Assembly (NCBI GenBank): GCA_003213355.1
Contig: QCND01000005.1
Coordinates: 1 to 44,460, forward strand
Source: Prochlorococcus sp. AG-424-E20
GTDB taxonomy: Bacteria; Cyanobacteriota; Cyanobacteriia; PCC-6307; Cyanobiaceae
DNA length: 44,460 nucleotides
Direction of reading: 5' to 3'
Part shown: positions 1 through 11,415 of the stretch, one piece after another
Position numbering within the stretch: the stretch's first letter is position 1
How the letters are laid out: each line of letters begins with the position of its first letter
The notes under the pieces: generated by a model
What the model saw: the letters and a program-made list of their open reading frames with translations, nothing else
What the model was told of the DNA's origin: nothing
Database searches by the model: none
Position numbers and translations under genes: made by a program

Positions 1-1
1 A

Positions 2-2254
2 GAATATTTAGTGAATTGGTGTCCTGCCTCTGGTTCGGCTGTGAGTGATTTAGAAGTTGAAATGAAAGAAGTAGATGGACATCTATGGCATTTTCGATAT
101 CCCCTAGTCACATCATCTGTATCAAGTGCGAAACAAATTAGTTACTTAGAAGTAGCGACTACACGTCCTGAGACGATGCTTGGGGATGTCGCAGTTGCTG
201 TGAACCCATTAGATGAAAGGTATAAAGATCTCATAGGGGAGAAACTTACTTTGCCTTTAGTTGGCAGAACCATTCCAATTATTGGAGATCCTCATGTAGA
301 TAAAGATTTTGGAACTGGATGTGTCAAAGTCACTCCAGCTCATGATCCTAATGATTTTGAGATAGGTCAGAGACATGACTTACCTCAAATAACAGTCATG
401 ACTAAAAAAGGAACGATGAATCATAATGCAGGTCAATTTGAAGGCTTGGATCGTTTTGAAGCTCGTGAAGCTGTTATTGATTCTTTAAAGGAGATTGGTC
501 TTTTAACCAAAATAGAAGCTTATAAACATAGTGTGCCTTTCTCTGACCGAGGGAAAGTACCAGTAGAACCATTGCTGTCAACTCAGTGGTTTGTGAAAAT
601 GGATCCTCTTTCTACTAGTTGTTCTGAATTTTTTGAGAAAGGACAACCTAAATTTATTCCTAATAGATGGTCTAAAGTTTATCGTGATTGGTTAACTGAT
701 ATAAGAGATTGGTGTATTAGTAGACAACTTTGGTGGGGACATCGCATTCCGGCTTGGTTTGTAATTAGTCAAACAGATAATAAAGTTGTTAATGAAACCC
801 CGTACATTGTTGCTCGAACAGAAGATGAAGCGAAGAAATTAGCACGAGAAAAATATGGAGATTCAGTTAAAATTGAGCAAGATGAAGATGTGCTAGATAC
901 ATGGTTTTCCAGCGGATTATGGCCTTTTTCTACATTAGGTTGGCCTGATGAAACCCATCCTGATTTTCAACGTTGGTATCCCACGAATACTTTGGTTACT
1001 GGCTTTGACATTATTTTCTTTTGGGTAGCAAGGATGACAATGATGGCTGGTGTCTTTACGGAGCGGATGCCATTTGCTGACGTCTATATTCACGGACTTG
1101 TTAGAGATGAACAGAACAGAAAGATGAGTAAAAGTGCTGGAAATGGCATTGATCCTTTATTACTAATAGAAAGATATGGAACAGATGCTTTGAGGTTTGC
1201 TCTTGTTCGTGAAGTTGCAGGTGCTGGCCAAGATATACGTCTTGACTTTGATCGTAAAAATCAAACATCAGCAACGGTTGAGGCATCTAGAAATTTTGCT
1301 AATAAGCTTTGGAATGCAACTAGGTTTGCTCTTATTAATCTTGAAGATCAGGATTATGAAAACTTGGAGTCATACGATTCTTCTAAGTTGCAATTATCAG
1401 ACAGGTGGATTTTATCAAGACTTGCACGAGTCAATCATGAGACTGCTAATCGATATGAAAATTATGCTCTAGGAGAGGCCGCTAAGGGACTATATGAATT
1501 TGCTTGGAATGATTTTTGTGATTGGTATTTAGAATTAATTAAACGTCGATTGAATAATTCAGAAAATCTTTCTTCCGATGAATTATTAGATCGAAAAATA
1601 GCGAAAAGTGTTTTATACAAAGTTCTAAGTGATCTCTTGATTATGCTTCATCCTCTAATGCCTCATTTGACAGAGGAGCTTTGGCATGGATTAACAGGTT
1701 TAGATGAGGATCAATTTTTAGCTTTGCAGCCTTGGCCCAAATCAAATGAACAAGACTTGAATCTAGATTTAGAAAGTTCTTTCTCTGATTTATTTGCATC
1801 TATCAGATTGATTCGCAATCTAAGAGCAGTTGCTGGGTTGAAACCCTCTCAAAAAGTTCCTGTCATGTTGGTTTCTGGTAAAGAGGTCTTACAAAAAACA
1901 CTAACAACATCAATCAATGATATTGCTGTTTTGACCAAGGCTAAAGACGTACAGATATTATCTCCAGAGCAAGCAAAGTCATTGCCTTCAATGAAAGCTC
2001 TAGCAGGCGTAAGTGGAGAGCTTGAGGTAGTGTTGCCTATTGAAGGATTAATAGATATAGCTTCATTAAGATCTAGGCTAGAAAAAGATTTAAATAAAGC
2101 ACAAAAAGAAATTGAAAGTCTTTCTGGACGTTTAGCGAATAAGAATTTTGTTGATAAAGCTCCCAAAGATGTTGTTGAAGAGTGCAGAGCAAACTTAACG
2201 GAGTCAGAAGCTCAAGTCCGTCTAGTCAAAGAGCGTCTAATGGGATTGGATTGA
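2..2254 (+). CDS. valS: Valyl-tRNA synthetase, C-terminal part (5' end outside window)
   Basis: Charges tRNA-Val with valine in the cytoplasm. The frame is open from base 2, so the gene begins upstream of the window and the HIGH signature is not included. What is visible is the end of the Rossmann core, the editing domain (with [10 protein letters not shown] and [15 protein letters not shown], typical of class Ia editing domains), the KMSKS loop encoded at 1121-1135, the anticodon-binding domain (SDRWILSRL, then [12 protein letters not shown]), and a C-terminal coiled-coil tail over about the last 65 residues, as expected for ValRS. A GTG at 11 is only an internal valine codon, not a start. 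The stop lies 14 bases before the next gene on the same strand, so the two may be cotranscribed. Confidence 0.97.
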   Translation, partial: EYLVNWCPASGSAVSDLEVEMKEVDGHLWHFRYPLVTSSVSSAKQISYLEVATTRPETMLGDVAVAVNPLDERYKDLIGEKLTLPLVGRTIPIIGDPHVDKDFGTGCVKVTPAHDPNDFEIGQRHDLPQITVMTKKGTMNHNAGQFEGLDRFEAREAVIDSLKEIGLLTKIEAYKHSVPFSDRGKVPVEPLLSTQWFVKMDPLSTSCSEFFEKGQPKFIPNRWSKVYRDWLTDIRDWCISRQLWWGHRIPAWFVISQTDNKVVNETPYIVARTEDEAKKLAREKYGDSVKIEQDEDVLDTWFSSGLWPFSTLGWPDETHPDFQRWYPTNTLVTGFDIIFFWVARMTMMAGVFTERMPFADVYIHGLVRDEQNRKMSKSAGNGIDPLLLIERYGTDALRFALVREVAGAGQDIRLDFDRKNQTSATVEASRNFANKLWNATRFALINLEDQDYENLESYDSSKLQLSDRWILSRLARVNHETANRYENYALGEAAKGLYEFAWNDFCDWYLELIKRRLNNSENLSSDELLDRKIAKSVLYKVLSDLLIMLHPLMPHLTEELWHGLTGLDEDQFLALQPWPKSNEQDLNLDLESSFSDLFASIRLIRNLRAVAGLKPSQKVPVMLVSGKEVLQKTLTTSINDIAVLTKAKDVQILSPEQAKSLPSMKALAGVSGELEVVLPIEGLIDIASLRSRLEKDLNKAQKEIESLSGRLANKNFVDKAPKDVVEECRANLTESEAQVRLVKERLMGLD

Positions 2255-2268
2255 TTTATCTAGAACTT

Positions 2269-2892
2269 ATGACTCAAAACATAGAGACTCTAGTCAATAA
2301 TTTTATTCCTTTTTTAAGCAGTCCTTTAGGAATTTTGGGTTTTGCTTTGGTTTATGTTTTTTGGGTGTCTTGCTTGCTGCCAGGCTCCTGGCTTTCCATG
2401 TTGTCTGGCTTTCTTTATGGAACCTGGCTTGGAAGTTCGGTTGTTTTTGTAGGTGCTTTTGTTGGAGCTCATCTAACTTTTTATTTAGGGAGAACTTTTT
2501 TAAAAGAATGGGCTCAAAGCAAGGTCTCGAATTTTCCAAAAGTTCAAATTATGGAGAAGGCTGTTAAACGCGAGGGCCTGAAAGTCATTCTTTTAACTAG
2601 ACTTTCTCCTCTTTTTCCATTTGGCTTACTTAATTTTACTTATGGCTTGAGCGATGTAAAAGTTCGTGATTTTACTATTGGAATGTTTGGCATATTACCT
2701 GGCACAATTTTATATTGCAGCTTAGGTTCCTTAGCACTTAAAGTTTCAAGTTTTGGCGAAGTACTTTCTGGAAGATCTGATACAAGTTCATTTATTTGGA
2801 GCTTAATAAGTATCTTTTCAACAATTTTAATTGTTATTTTAGTTTTACGTTCAACAAGAAAAATAAATCAGGATTCTAAATCCTTAGATTAA
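2269..2892 (+). CDS. TVP38/TMEM64 (DedA-like, SNARE-associated) family membrane protein
   Basis: A 207-residue integral membrane protein of the VTT/SNARE-associated domain superfamily. Family members are linked to membrane homeostasis and lipid scrambling or transport; the substrate here is unknown. Hydrophobic segments occur near residues 15-60 and the family signature follows: a glycine-rich stretch (VGAHLTFYLGR), then LLTRLSPLFPFGLLNFTYG and the GTILYCSLGS helix. A final transmembrane segment lies near the C-terminus (SLISIFSTILIVILVL). I chose ATG 2269, 14 bases after the valS stop. A longer in-frame start at 2182 would run inside valS and adds residues unlike the family. The stop codon overlaps the end of a small opposite-strand ORF. 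Confidence 0.85.
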   Translation: MTQNIETLVNNFIPFLSSPLGILGFALVYVFWVSCLLPGSWLSMLSGFLYGTWLGSSVVFVGAFVGAHLTFYLGRTFLKEWAQSKVSNFPKVQIMEKAVKREGLKVILLTRLSPLFPFGLLNFTYGLSDVKVRDFTIGMFGILPGTILYCSLGSLALKVSSFGEVLSGRSDTSSFIWSLISIFSTILIVILVLRSTRKINQDSKSLD

Positions 2893-3047
2893 TCCTCAGC
2901 TGTTAAATTCCAATCTTTAATCGTTGCAAATAGGATAAACCAATACAGTCTTATTCGATTAAATATACCTTTTTTGGAAGCCAGCATTTCATATTTAGCG
3001 CGCCCACATTCAGTTTTGATTAAAGAAAAAATTTTATTTTTAAGCAT
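2889..3047 (-). CDS. Small hypothetical protein (52 aa) downstream of ligA
   Basis: An uninterrupted ATG-to-TAA frame of 52 codons that starts 18 bases after the ligA stop on the same strand and ends overlapping the stop of the convergent TVP38-like gene by four bases. The product begins MLKNKIFSLIKTECGRAKYE, has a basic middle (ASKKGIFNRIR) and then an aromatic hydrophobic stretch (LYWFILFATIKDW). It fills almost the whole ligA to TVP38 gap. I do not recognise the family. The balanced amino-acid composition, the aromatic-rich segment and the exact fit to the gap favour a real gene. No Shine-Dalgarno sequence is apparent, as for many genes here. A chance ORF is the alternative. Confidence 0.55.
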   Translation of the reverse strand: MLKNKIFSLIKTECGRAKYEMLASKKGIFNRIRLYWFILFATIKDWNLTAED

Positions 3048-3065
3048 TTTTAAATTATGACCATT

Positions 3066-5138
<2,073 letters not shown>

Positions 5139-5156
5139 TTATCATGTTCTGCTTAA

Positions 5157-5579
5157 TTATGTATTGGCTTTAGCAATACGATCAATTTGCCAATTTTCGT
5201 TGATTTTAATAAAAGTGAAATCCAGCGGCATTTCATTTTTCTTATCTTCTGATTTCAAGCTTAGTGTGAGCATTATTTGATTGTCTTCTATCCTTGGACG
5301 CCCTGATTTTAAGTTTCTATATCTATTTAATTGCAAACTACCCAAAAATTTGATGAAGTCTTGTCTATTGACGTGTGATTTATAAGCTTTTGTCGTAAGT
5401 CTATAAGCTCCATCTATTCGGCCAGCTGCAATCTGATTAAAAAACTTTTTCACAAGAGGATTAATCCCTCTAGCACTTACAACGAGTTTAATTGCATTAA
5501 AAGTCCAAAACAGGAGAAGTGCGCCAACTCCAACTAAGAGAGCTTTTAAACCAATTGCTTTGATTAAAGCGCTATCCAT
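5157..5579 (-). CDS. Conserved hypothetical, single-pass membrane-anchored protein
   Basis: A 140-residue protein that I cannot assign to a named function. Residues about 10-32 form a hydrophobic segment (ALLVGVGALLLFWTFNAIKL), suggesting an N-terminal membrane anchor or uncleaved signal. The remainder is soluble, begins with a helical region (VKKFFNQIAAGRIDGAYRLTT) and ends in alternating hydrophobic strands (LDFTFIKINENWQIDRI). That pattern of a helix pair followed by a curved sheet with a final W-x-I-D strand resembles the NTF2-like/DUF4864 fold, but this is inference. It sits just upstream of ligA on the same strand and is divergent from the SprT-like gene, with about 118 bases between the two starts. 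Confidence 0.75.
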   Translation of the reverse strand: MDSALIKAIGLKALLVGVGALLLFWTFNAIKLVVSARGINPLVKKFFNQIAAGRIDGAYRLTTKAYKSHVNRQDFIKFLGSLQLNRYRNLKSGRPRIEDNQIMLTLSLKSEDKKNEMPLDFTFIKINENWQIDRIAKANT

Positions 5580-5697
5580 GTTTTTAATTCCTTTTGATTA
5601 AAGAGTCTGACTTATTAGCTATGAGATTAGCTTGTTTGTTATTGATAGTCAGACAGAATGTTATCGAAATAATAAAGCTAATGAGTTCTCTGCATCA

Positions 5698-6249
5698 ATG
5701 TCTTTAATACCTGTTTTACCATTATTTCTTAAATTTAACAGACAATATTTTCATAACTCTTTGTTGGAGAAAGGAGTTCCCAGAGTCTCTGTGCGTTGGA
5801 GTGATGGTCGGATGCGGACTACCGCTGGGATATATAGAAGTAAAACGAATTTCTTAGGAGATAAAGCTAGTGAAATAATTTTGTCTAGACCAGTATTAGA
5901 AAATCTTCCCCAAAAAGCATTAAACAGTACTTTGTGCCACGAAATGATTCATGCTTGGATTGATCTTGTCCTGAAAGTTGAAGAGGCCCATGGGCCTAAT
6001 TTTCATCAACGTATGGCAGAGATCAATTCCGCTCAAACTGATTTTCAAGTAACAGTTCGTCATTCTTTCCCAATATCAAACAGATTTCCCAAATGGGTGG
6101 CAACTTGTCCTTCATGTAAACGAAGTTTTAGTTATCGACGTATTGTCAAAGGCGCTGCCTGTCGCAGTTGTTGTAATAATTATTTTGGAGGTCGATGGGA
6201 TCAAAAATGTGTACTTGAATTTCAACCATTTTCTAGAATTAAAAAATAA
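5698..6249 (+). CDS. SprT-like zinc metalloprotease-domain protein
   Basis: A 183-residue protein of the SprT-like family. It carries the zincin motif HEMIHAW with a third ligand expected in the downstream EEAHGPNFHQRM segment, and then a C-terminal zinc ribbon (CPSC about 20 residues before CRSC). Related eukaryotic SPRTN proteins degrade DNA-protein crosslinks; the role of the bacterial members is poorly known. I chose ATG 5698, giving MSLIPVLPLFLKFNRQYF, because this matches where the conserved domain begins. The frame is open from a TTG at 5632, which would add 22 residues of unlikely composition. The gene is divergent from the ligA unit and 53 bases upstream of a second plus-strand gene. 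Confidence 0.85.
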   Translation: MSLIPVLPLFLKFNRQYFHNSLLEKGVPRVSVRWSDGRMRTTAGIYRSKTNFLGDKASEIILSRPVLENLPQKALNSTLCHEMIHAWIDLVLKVEEAHGPNFHQRMAEINSAQTDFQVTVRHSFPISNRFPKWVATCPSCKRSFSYRRIVKGAACRSCCNNYFGGRWDQKCVLEFQPFSRIKK

Positions 6250-6302
6250 TTTTCTTCTTTACGGTGATTCACTTGTTGGTTTGAAAGCGTTAAATTTAAA
6301 AC

Positions 6303-6836
6303 ATGAGCTCATATAACAATCGTAATCAAATTCGTCAGCGATCTCGGGCACCTCTTGATCGCAGAATGGATAAATGGATACAAACTGGAAAACAGGTTGT
6401 AGATGGTGTCGCAGGTAATCGCCCGGGTCAAAGAAGGGGAGGATGGCAAGATAAAGAGACTTCAGCAAATTTCGATAAAGTTGGTCGTTGGATGGAAGAG
6501 AAAATTGATTGGTTTTTTGAGGATGATGACGATTGGTTGGATAATGAAGACTTAGATGATGAACCCTTTCAAGAAAGCTTAAACAATACAAAAAGACCCT
6601 TAACTGCTATTTCCTTAAGAGCTCCTAAAGCCTTACCACCTCAGATTGAAGGAAGGAGAAATAATTCAGATGAACTGGATGAATGGCCAGACGATCAATC
6701 TTTTAAATTAAATAAGTGGGAAAGAAAAGATAATTTAATTAAGCAAAATGCATCGAATTCAAACGATTCTTGTTTAGATGAACGAACTCCTCAAAGAAGA
6801 AAAAACATACCAAGATCTAGTCGAAGAAAGTACTAG
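6303..6836 (+). CDS. Conserved hypothetical protein with alternating charge blocks
   Basis: A 177-residue protein with no recognised enzymatic motif. The N-terminus is basic and rich in Asn, Arg and Gln (SSYNNRNQIRQRSRAPLDRR), followed by a possibly folded segment (MDKWIQTGKQVVDGVAGNRPGQRR). Then comes a helix with aromatic residues (VGRWMEEKIDWFFEDDDDW), a strongly acidic stretch (about residues 73-90), and a long low-complexity tail ending in a basic patch (RTPQRRKNIPRSSRRKY). The pattern suggests a mostly disordered, possibly nucleic-acid- or protein-binding factor; this is inference from composition only. It is 53 bases downstream of the SprT-like gene and ends four bases before the convergent chorismate lyase gene. 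Confidence 0.75.
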   Translation: MSSYNNRNQIRQRSRAPLDRRMDKWIQTGKQVVDGVAGNRPGQRRGGWQDKETSANFDKVGRWMEEKIDWFFEDDDDWLDNEDLDDEPFQESLNNTKRPLTAISLRAPKALPPQIEGRRNNSDELDEWPDDQSFKLNKWERKDNLIKQNASNSNDSCLDERTPQRRKNIPRSSRRKY

Positions 6837-6840
6837 TTTC

Positions 6841-7428
6841 TCAAAAAGCCTTCCTTGGAACTGGTCCAAGCCATTTTTCTAACTTTGGGCTAAATACTTC
6901 TCTGATTACAGTTAATTCTTTTTGTTGGCGAAAAAATCTGTAATGCCTGCTCCAAAAAGGTCCCTTTTCATCGAATTCTAATTTCAGCCAATTCGCATTT
7001 ACTAAACCCAATCCATCTACCTCTCTAAAAAGTTCTGAGCGTCCTTGGGTGAGGCTTTTCCAGATAGGTTGATCCTTATTGCGCAGATGTTTTTCTGCTT
7101 CTTGATAATTCCACCAGCTTTCAGCCCATGCCAAGGTTAAGTCTCCGCATGTCAGCCAAACTTGTCTTCGTATTAAAGGGGGTTCTAGCTCATTAACTTC
7201 TTCTGGTACACCAATTTCATTATTATTTTCCTTTGCCATGGAAATAACCTTTATGGCAACTTCATGACCCGTTAATAGCTTGAGATGTCTTGTTGGGCTG
7301 CCGTCACCCAATAGCATTAACTGCCAAGCTCCAGACAGCTTATGATTCCCTCTCCCTGAAAGAACATTTTCTTTGGATGCTTTCCAAATCACTTCAGGAG
7401 AAGGTAATTGAGATTGAGGTGAATTCAC
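6841..7428 (-). CDS. Chorismate lyase, Ycf21/DUF98 family
   Basis: Predicted to convert chorismate to 4-hydroxybenzoate and pyruvate, the first committed step towards plastoquinone in cyanobacteria. The 195-residue product has the family hallmarks: LMLLGDGSPTRHLKLLTGHEV near residues 32-52, the Arg-rich strand RRQVWLTCGDLTLAWAESWW, and near the end the FWSRHYRFFRQQKELTVIREVF strand pair with the final EVF segment and Pro-rich tail. Assignment rests on similarity to the plastid Ycf21 and cyanobacterial Sll1797 group (PF01947). The start lies five bases after the mnmG stop, so it is very probably cotranscribed with mnmG. Confidence 0.82.
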   Translation of the reverse strand: MNSPQSQLPSPEVIWKASKENVLSGRGNHKLSGAWQLMLLGDGSPTRHLKLLTGHEVAIKVISMAKENNNEIGVPEEVNELEPPLIRRQVWLTCGDLTLAWAESWWNYQEAEKHLRNKDQPIWKSLTQGRSELFREVDGLGLVNANWLKLEFDEKGPFWSRHYRFFRQQKELTVIREVFSPKLEKWLGPVPRKAF

Positions 7429-7433
7429 TGTTA

Positions 7434-9407
7434 TTAATTTGTTATTTGAAGTGAATCTTTTCTTTCAACTTTTTTCATTTTCTCTATTTTTAACCATACG
7501 AGAAGTGCAGTTAGATCAGCTTTGCTAACGCCTGGAAGTTGAGCAGCATGCCCAAGGCTTTTTGGCTGAGAAATTGTTAATTTCTCCCTAGCTTCTTTAG
7601 ATAGTGTTTCTATATTATTGTAGTTTAAATTTTTTGGTAATAACTTTTTACTTTGCTTCTTTAATTGATTTATTTGAGCTTTTTGTCTTTCTAAATAACC
7701 ACTATATTTAATATCTATTTCAACTCCTTCTTCAACATCTAAAGGAATACTTTGAGTTGTTAAATTATAATTAATTAAATCTTTATAGTGAATATTTGTT
7801 CTTCTGAGAAAATTTGCTAAAGTTAATGATCCTTTTATAGGTGTTCCAGTTGTGGAATATATTTCCTTCGCACATTTATCACTTTCTTTGATTCTCTCTT
7901 TTTCTAGTCTTTCTTTCTCTTTAGTGATTAATTGTTGTTTAGCATTAAATATTTTCCACCTTCTTTCATCGATTAACCCTAATTTATAACCGAGAGGAGT
8001 TAATCTTCTATCTGCATTATCGCCCCTTAGGATTAATCGATACTCACTTCTACTGGTTAATACTCTATAGGGTTCTTTTAGATCTTTTGTAACTAAATCG
8101 TCAATCATAGTTCCTATATAACTACTTTCTCTTTCAAAAATAATTCCTTCTTTATTGTTTACTAATCTTGCAGCATTTAAGCCTGCTACTAAACCTTGAG
8201 CTGCAGCTTCTTCATATCCTGTTGTTCCATTTAATTGGCCTGCACTATATAAGCCACTTATTCTTTTTGTTTCTAGCGTTGCTTCTAATTGTGTGGCTGG
8301 TATGTAATCATATTCAACTGCATAAGCAGGTCTAAGCATTACGCAATTTTGTAAGCCTGGAAGTGTCCTTAAAAGTTCTAATTGTAAGTTTTCGGGCAGT
8401 CCAGTTGAGAAACCTTGCACATACATTTCTGGAGTATCTCTCCCTTCGGGTTCTAAGAAAATCTGGTGTGAATCTTTATCAGCAAAACGTACAATTTTAT
8501 CTTCAATGGATGGACAATATCTGGGACCTTTACTATCAATAAAACCTCCATAAATAGGAGTTAAATGAAGATTATTTTTAATAAGTTGGTGAGTTTCTTT
8601 TGTTGTTCGTGTGATATGACAACTCATTTGTTCTCCACTTTTCCATGAAAGAGGATCAAAAGAAAAGAATTTATCTGAAGCATCGCTCAATTGCTCATCG
8701 AGGGAGTCAAGATCAATAGTTCGTCTATCGACGCGAGCAGGTGTTCCTGTTTTTAAACGATCAGTAGTAAAGCCTAACTTTTTTAATTCTTCAGTTAACC
8801 CCTCAGAGGCTTGCTCTCCTGCTCGACCTGCGCTCATGGATTGATTGCCAATCCAAATTCTGCCTCCTAAAAATGTTCCTGTTGTAAGTACAACTGCTTT
8901 TGCATGAAAAATGCTTCCAAAATAGGTTTTAATTCCCTTTATAAATCCAATTCTCTCTTGAATTTCTGGTGTTTTTTTGTCAATCTGATTGGGATAATGT
9001 TCAATTTCTAGCCCAGTAACCATTGCCTCTCTAATCTTTAAATTTGGCGTGTTTTGAAGGATTTTAAGCATTTCAAGTGCATATGATCGCTTATCTGTTT
9101 GCGCTCTCAATGCTCTAACTGCAGGCCCTCTACTTGCGTTAAGCACTCTTTTTTGAAGAGCTGTTAAATCGGCTAATTTTCCGATTGTCCCTCCTAGCGC
9201 ATCAACTTCATGAACTAATTGACTTTTAGCTGGTCCCCCTACGGCGGGATTACATGGCTGCCATGCGATTCGATCTAAATTGAGTGTAAATAAAGCTGTA
9301 TTCAATCCTAATCTTGCTGAAGTCAGAGCAGCTTCGCAGCCTGCATGACCACCTCCTACAACAATTACGTCAAAACTTTCATTTGAAGATTGTTTAGTAA
9401 TCATCAA
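7434..9407 (-). CDS. mnmG: tRNA uridine-5-carboxymethylaminomethyl modification enzyme MnmG (GidA)
   Basis: FAD-dependent enzyme that, with MnmE, installs the carboxymethylaminomethyl group on the wobble uridine of several tRNAs. The 657-residue product has the FAD-binding [10 protein letters not shown] motif at residues 18-27, followed by [44 protein letters not shown] and the [21 protein letters not shown] segment, all typical of MnmG. The C-terminal helical domain ends in the [23 protein letters not shown] pattern. Two adjacent Met codons can serve as start. mnmE is not in the window. It lies downstream of dnaB (31-base gap) and immediately upstream of the chorismate lyase gene on the same strand. 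Confidence 0.98.
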   Translation of the reverse strand: MMITKQSSNESFDVIVVGGGHAGCEAALTSARLGLNTALFTLNLDRIAWQPCNPAVGGPAKSQLVHEVDALGGTIGKLADLTALQKRVLNASRGPAVRALRAQTDKRSYALEMLKILQNTPNLKIREAMVTGLEIEHYPNQIDKKTPEIQERIGFIKGIKTYFGSIFHAKAVVLTTGTFLGGRIWIGNQSMSAGRAGEQASEGLTEELKKLGFTTDRLKTGTPARVDRRTIDLDSLDEQLSDASDKFFSFDPLSWKSGEQMSCHITRTTKETHQLIKNNLHLTPIYGGFIDSKGPRYCPSIEDKIVRFADKDSHQIFLEPEGRDTPEMYVQGFSTGLPENLQLELLRTLPGLQNCVMLRPAYAVEYDYIPATQLEATLETKRISGLYSAGQLNGTTGYEEAAAQGLVAGLNAARLVNNKEGIIFERESSYIGTMIDDLVTKDLKEPYRVLTSRSEYRLILRGDNADRRLTPLGYKLGLIDERRWKIFNAKQQLITKEKERLEKERIKESDKCAKEIYSTTGTPIKGSLTLANFLRRTNIHYKDLINYNLTTQSIPLDVEEGVEIDIKYSGYLERQKAQINQLKKQSKKLLPKNLNYNNIETLSKEAREKLTISQPKSLGHAAQLPGVSKADLTALLVWLKIEKMKKVERKDSLQITN

Positions 9408-9438
9408 CTAAGCATTTAGGAAATAAATTTTCAAACAA

Positions 9439-10857
9439 TTAAGCAGCAAGATTTCTAAATCTAGTGAATTGGGGTTCAAAAAGTAATTTAACTGTTCCAA
9501 CCGGTCCATTCCGGTGTTTTGTCACGATAACTTCTGTAATTCCTCTATCAGTAGTTTCTGGATTGTAATATTCATCCCTATAAATCATCAGAACCAAGTC
9601 CGCATCCTGTTCTATTGAGCCAGATTCACGCAGATCGCTGAGCATTGGTCTTTTGTTGGTTCTTGATTCAACTCCTCTACTTAATTGAGATAAAGCGATT
9701 ACAGGGACTTTAAGTTCTCTTGCCATACCCTTAAGGCCTCTAGTAATCCTTGAGATTTCTTGAACTCGATTATCTGGAGAAGTACCTTCCATTAGTTGAA
9801 GATAATCAATCACAATTAGTCCAAGCTCTTTACCTTGTTCAGCAATTAAGCGACGGCATAAGGACCTCATCTCAAGAACACTGGAATTTGGTTTGTCGTC
9901 AATGAAGATTGGTAATTGACCAAGCGTATTAATTCCCTGACCGAGTAATGGCCATTCATCTTGTTGCAAACGTCCCGTTCTTAATCTACTGCTCTCAATA
10001 CCTACCTCGCTTGATAGCAATCTGTAAGTTAGTTGCTCTTTACTCATCTCAAGACTGAATACACAAACAGGTAGGTCATGTAGTTGTGCTACGTTTTTAG
10101 CCAAATTCAGAACAATTGAAGTTTTTCCCATTGCTGGTCTTCCTGCAACAATGATTAGATCGCTCCTCTGCAGTCCCTGTGTCATTGCATCCAGATCGTA
10201 AAAATTAACTGGTATGCCTGCTACTGATGTACCAAGTGATCTACTTTCTATTTCATTGAAAGTACTTGTTAAAATTTCTGCTGTGGGTGTTAGACCTTTG
10301 GATGGTTGCTCTTGGCTGATTGCAAAGATCTTCTGTTCAGCTTGATCAATAGCTTCTTCCATTGGAAGACTTTGATCAAAGCCTAATTTGATTACATCAT
10401 TTCCAGATTTAATTAATTGTCTGCGCAGAAATTTATCGCTAATTAATTTAGCAACTTGTTCGATTGAAGCTGTAGATGTAACCCGCTCAACAAGTTCAAC
10501 TAATCGGTTGTTGCCTCCAACTTTTTCTAAAGAATTTGTATCCGCAAGCCAAGCGCTCATGGCTGTTAAATCTGTAGGTTTGCCCTGGCTATGAAGCATT
10601 AATGCAGTTCTATATATTTCTCGATGAGCAGATATGTAAAAAGCTTCAACTTGTAGTAAATCAGCTATGCGTCCTATCGCATCAGGATCCAATAAAATTC
10701 CACCAAGAACAGATTCTTCTGCTTCCAAATTTTGTGGTGGTATTTGGTCAGGTTGAGCTTCAAAACGAGGTTTCTCAATCTTGGAATTATTAAAAGCTCC
10801 AAAATCTCTGCCTTGTTTTGAAAAATCCCCGTTATTTGAAGAGGGGGTGCTTATCAT
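9439..10857 (-). CDS. dnaB: Replicative DNA helicase DnaB
   Basis: The hexameric helicase of the replication fork. The 472-residue product has an N-terminal primase-interacting domain (PPQNLEAEESVLGGILLD, residues about 40-57), a linker, and a RecA-like domain with Walker A GRPAMGKT at residues 239-246, FSLEMSKEQL (motif H1a), the Walker B region LIVIDYLQLM, and ALSQLSRGVE. It ends RFRNLAA. The first 38 residues are poorly conserved in character. There is no intein, unlike the well-known case of Synechocystis DnaB. It follows rplI on the same strand after a 57-base gap that contains a strong inverted repeat, and precedes mnmG. Confidence 0.98.
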   Translation of the reverse strand: MISTPSSNNGDFSKQGRDFGAFNNSKIEKPRFEAQPDQIPPQNLEAEESVLGGILLDPDAIGRIADLLQVEAFYISAHREIYRTALMLHSQGKPTDLTAMSAWLADTNSLEKVGGNNRLVELVERVTSTASIEQVAKLISDKFLRRQLIKSGNDVIKLGFDQSLPMEEAIDQAEQKIFAISQEQPSKGLTPTAEILTSTFNEIESRSLGTSVAGIPVNFYDLDAMTQGLQRSDLIIVAGRPAMGKTSIVLNLAKNVAQLHDLPVCVFSLEMSKEQLTYRLLSSEVGIESSRLRTGRLQQDEWPLLGQGINTLGQLPIFIDDKPNSSVLEMRSLCRRLIAEQGKELGLIVIDYLQLMEGTSPDNRVQEISRITRGLKGMARELKVPVIALSQLSRGVESRTNKRPMLSDLRESGSIEQDADLVLMIYRDEYYNPETTDRGITEVIVTKHRNGPVGTVKLLFEPQFTRFRNLAA

Positions 10858-10868
10858 TTATTGCTTTT

Positions 10869-10898
10869 TGAACAAGGACACTTACTTTGGCTTGTTCA
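10869..10898 (-). promoter_or_regulatory. Inverted repeat between rplI and dnaB
   Basis: Two perfect 8-base arms, TGAACAAG at 10869-10876 and CTTGTTCA at 10891-10898, separated by 14 bases, lie in the 57-base gap between rplI and dnaB. Outside the arms, TTGC and GCAA segments can add pairing. No U-run follows on the transcribed (minus) strand, so it does not look like a normal intrinsic terminator. It could be an RNA processing or stabilising hairpin that sets relative expression of L9 and DnaB, or a protein-binding palindrome. The arms are visible directly; the role is inferred. Confidence 0.5.
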
Positions 10899-10914
10899 GG
10901 CAAAGATGCAACTA

Positions 10915-11373
10915 TTAGTAACTTGTAACTTCAAGGTTTATCTCAGCATTTACTTCGTTATGAAGCTTGATTTGCACTTTATATTTACCAACTCCATGTA
11001 TTTCAGGTACAGATATGTCTCTACGATCTATGTCTTTTTTGGTAGCTTCTTTTACAACTTCTGCTACATCTCCATTTGTCACTGTTCCAAATAAGACTCC
11101 ATCCTCTCCTACTTGTTTTTTGACAGTAAATCTGCCAATCGTTGTAAGAGCTGTTTGGAAATCAATAGCTTCTTGCTTTTTAGCCGCTTCTTTTTCTGCT
11201 TGTTTTGCTCTTCTGTGCTCAACTTGTTTTAAAACAGTTGGAGTAACTGGTAACGCCTTTTTGTTGGGGAATAAAAAGTTTCTTGCAAAACCTGGAGCAA
11301 CCTCAACAAGGTCACCATCATTACCAAGACTTGTTATGTCTTCATTCAGAACTACTTGAACTCTCTTAGCCAT
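10915..11373 (-). CDS. rplI: 50S ribosomal protein L9
   Basis: Large-subunit ribosomal protein with two domains joined by a long helix. The 152-residue product opens with [20 protein letters not shown] and continues with [22 protein letters not shown], the rRNA-binding N-domain signature. The connecting helix ([21 protein letters not shown]) and the C-terminal domain ([22 protein letters not shown]) follow in order. Length matches cyanobacterial L9. It is the gene upstream of dnaB on the same strand, a pairing common in cyanobacteria, and follows the desaturase gene after 42 bases. Confidence 0.97.
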   Translation of the reverse strand: MAKRVQVVLNEDITSLGNDGDLVEVAPGFARNFLFPNKKALPVTPTVLKQVEHRRAKQAEKEAAKKQEAIDFQTALTTIGRFTVKKQVGEDGVLFGTVTNGDVAEVVKEATKKDIDRRDISVPEIHGVGKYKVQIKLHNEVNAEINLEVTSY

Positions 11374-11415
11374 GGATCGAAAATTAATAAATTCTATTTA
11401 AGCTTGATATTTATA

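Noticed and set aside
5632..5697. Longer N-terminus of the SprT-like protein from TTG 5632
   Set aside because: The added residues have unlikely composition and the conserved domain begins at ATG 5698.
9439..10857. Intein in dnaB (or dnaX)
   Set aside because: Inteins are known in these genes in Synechocystis, but here the ATPase motifs run without interruption and lengths are normal.
10861..11359. Plus-strand ORFs opposite rplI
   Set aside because: They are antisense to a certain ribosomal protein gene and have no family character, so they are frame shadows.
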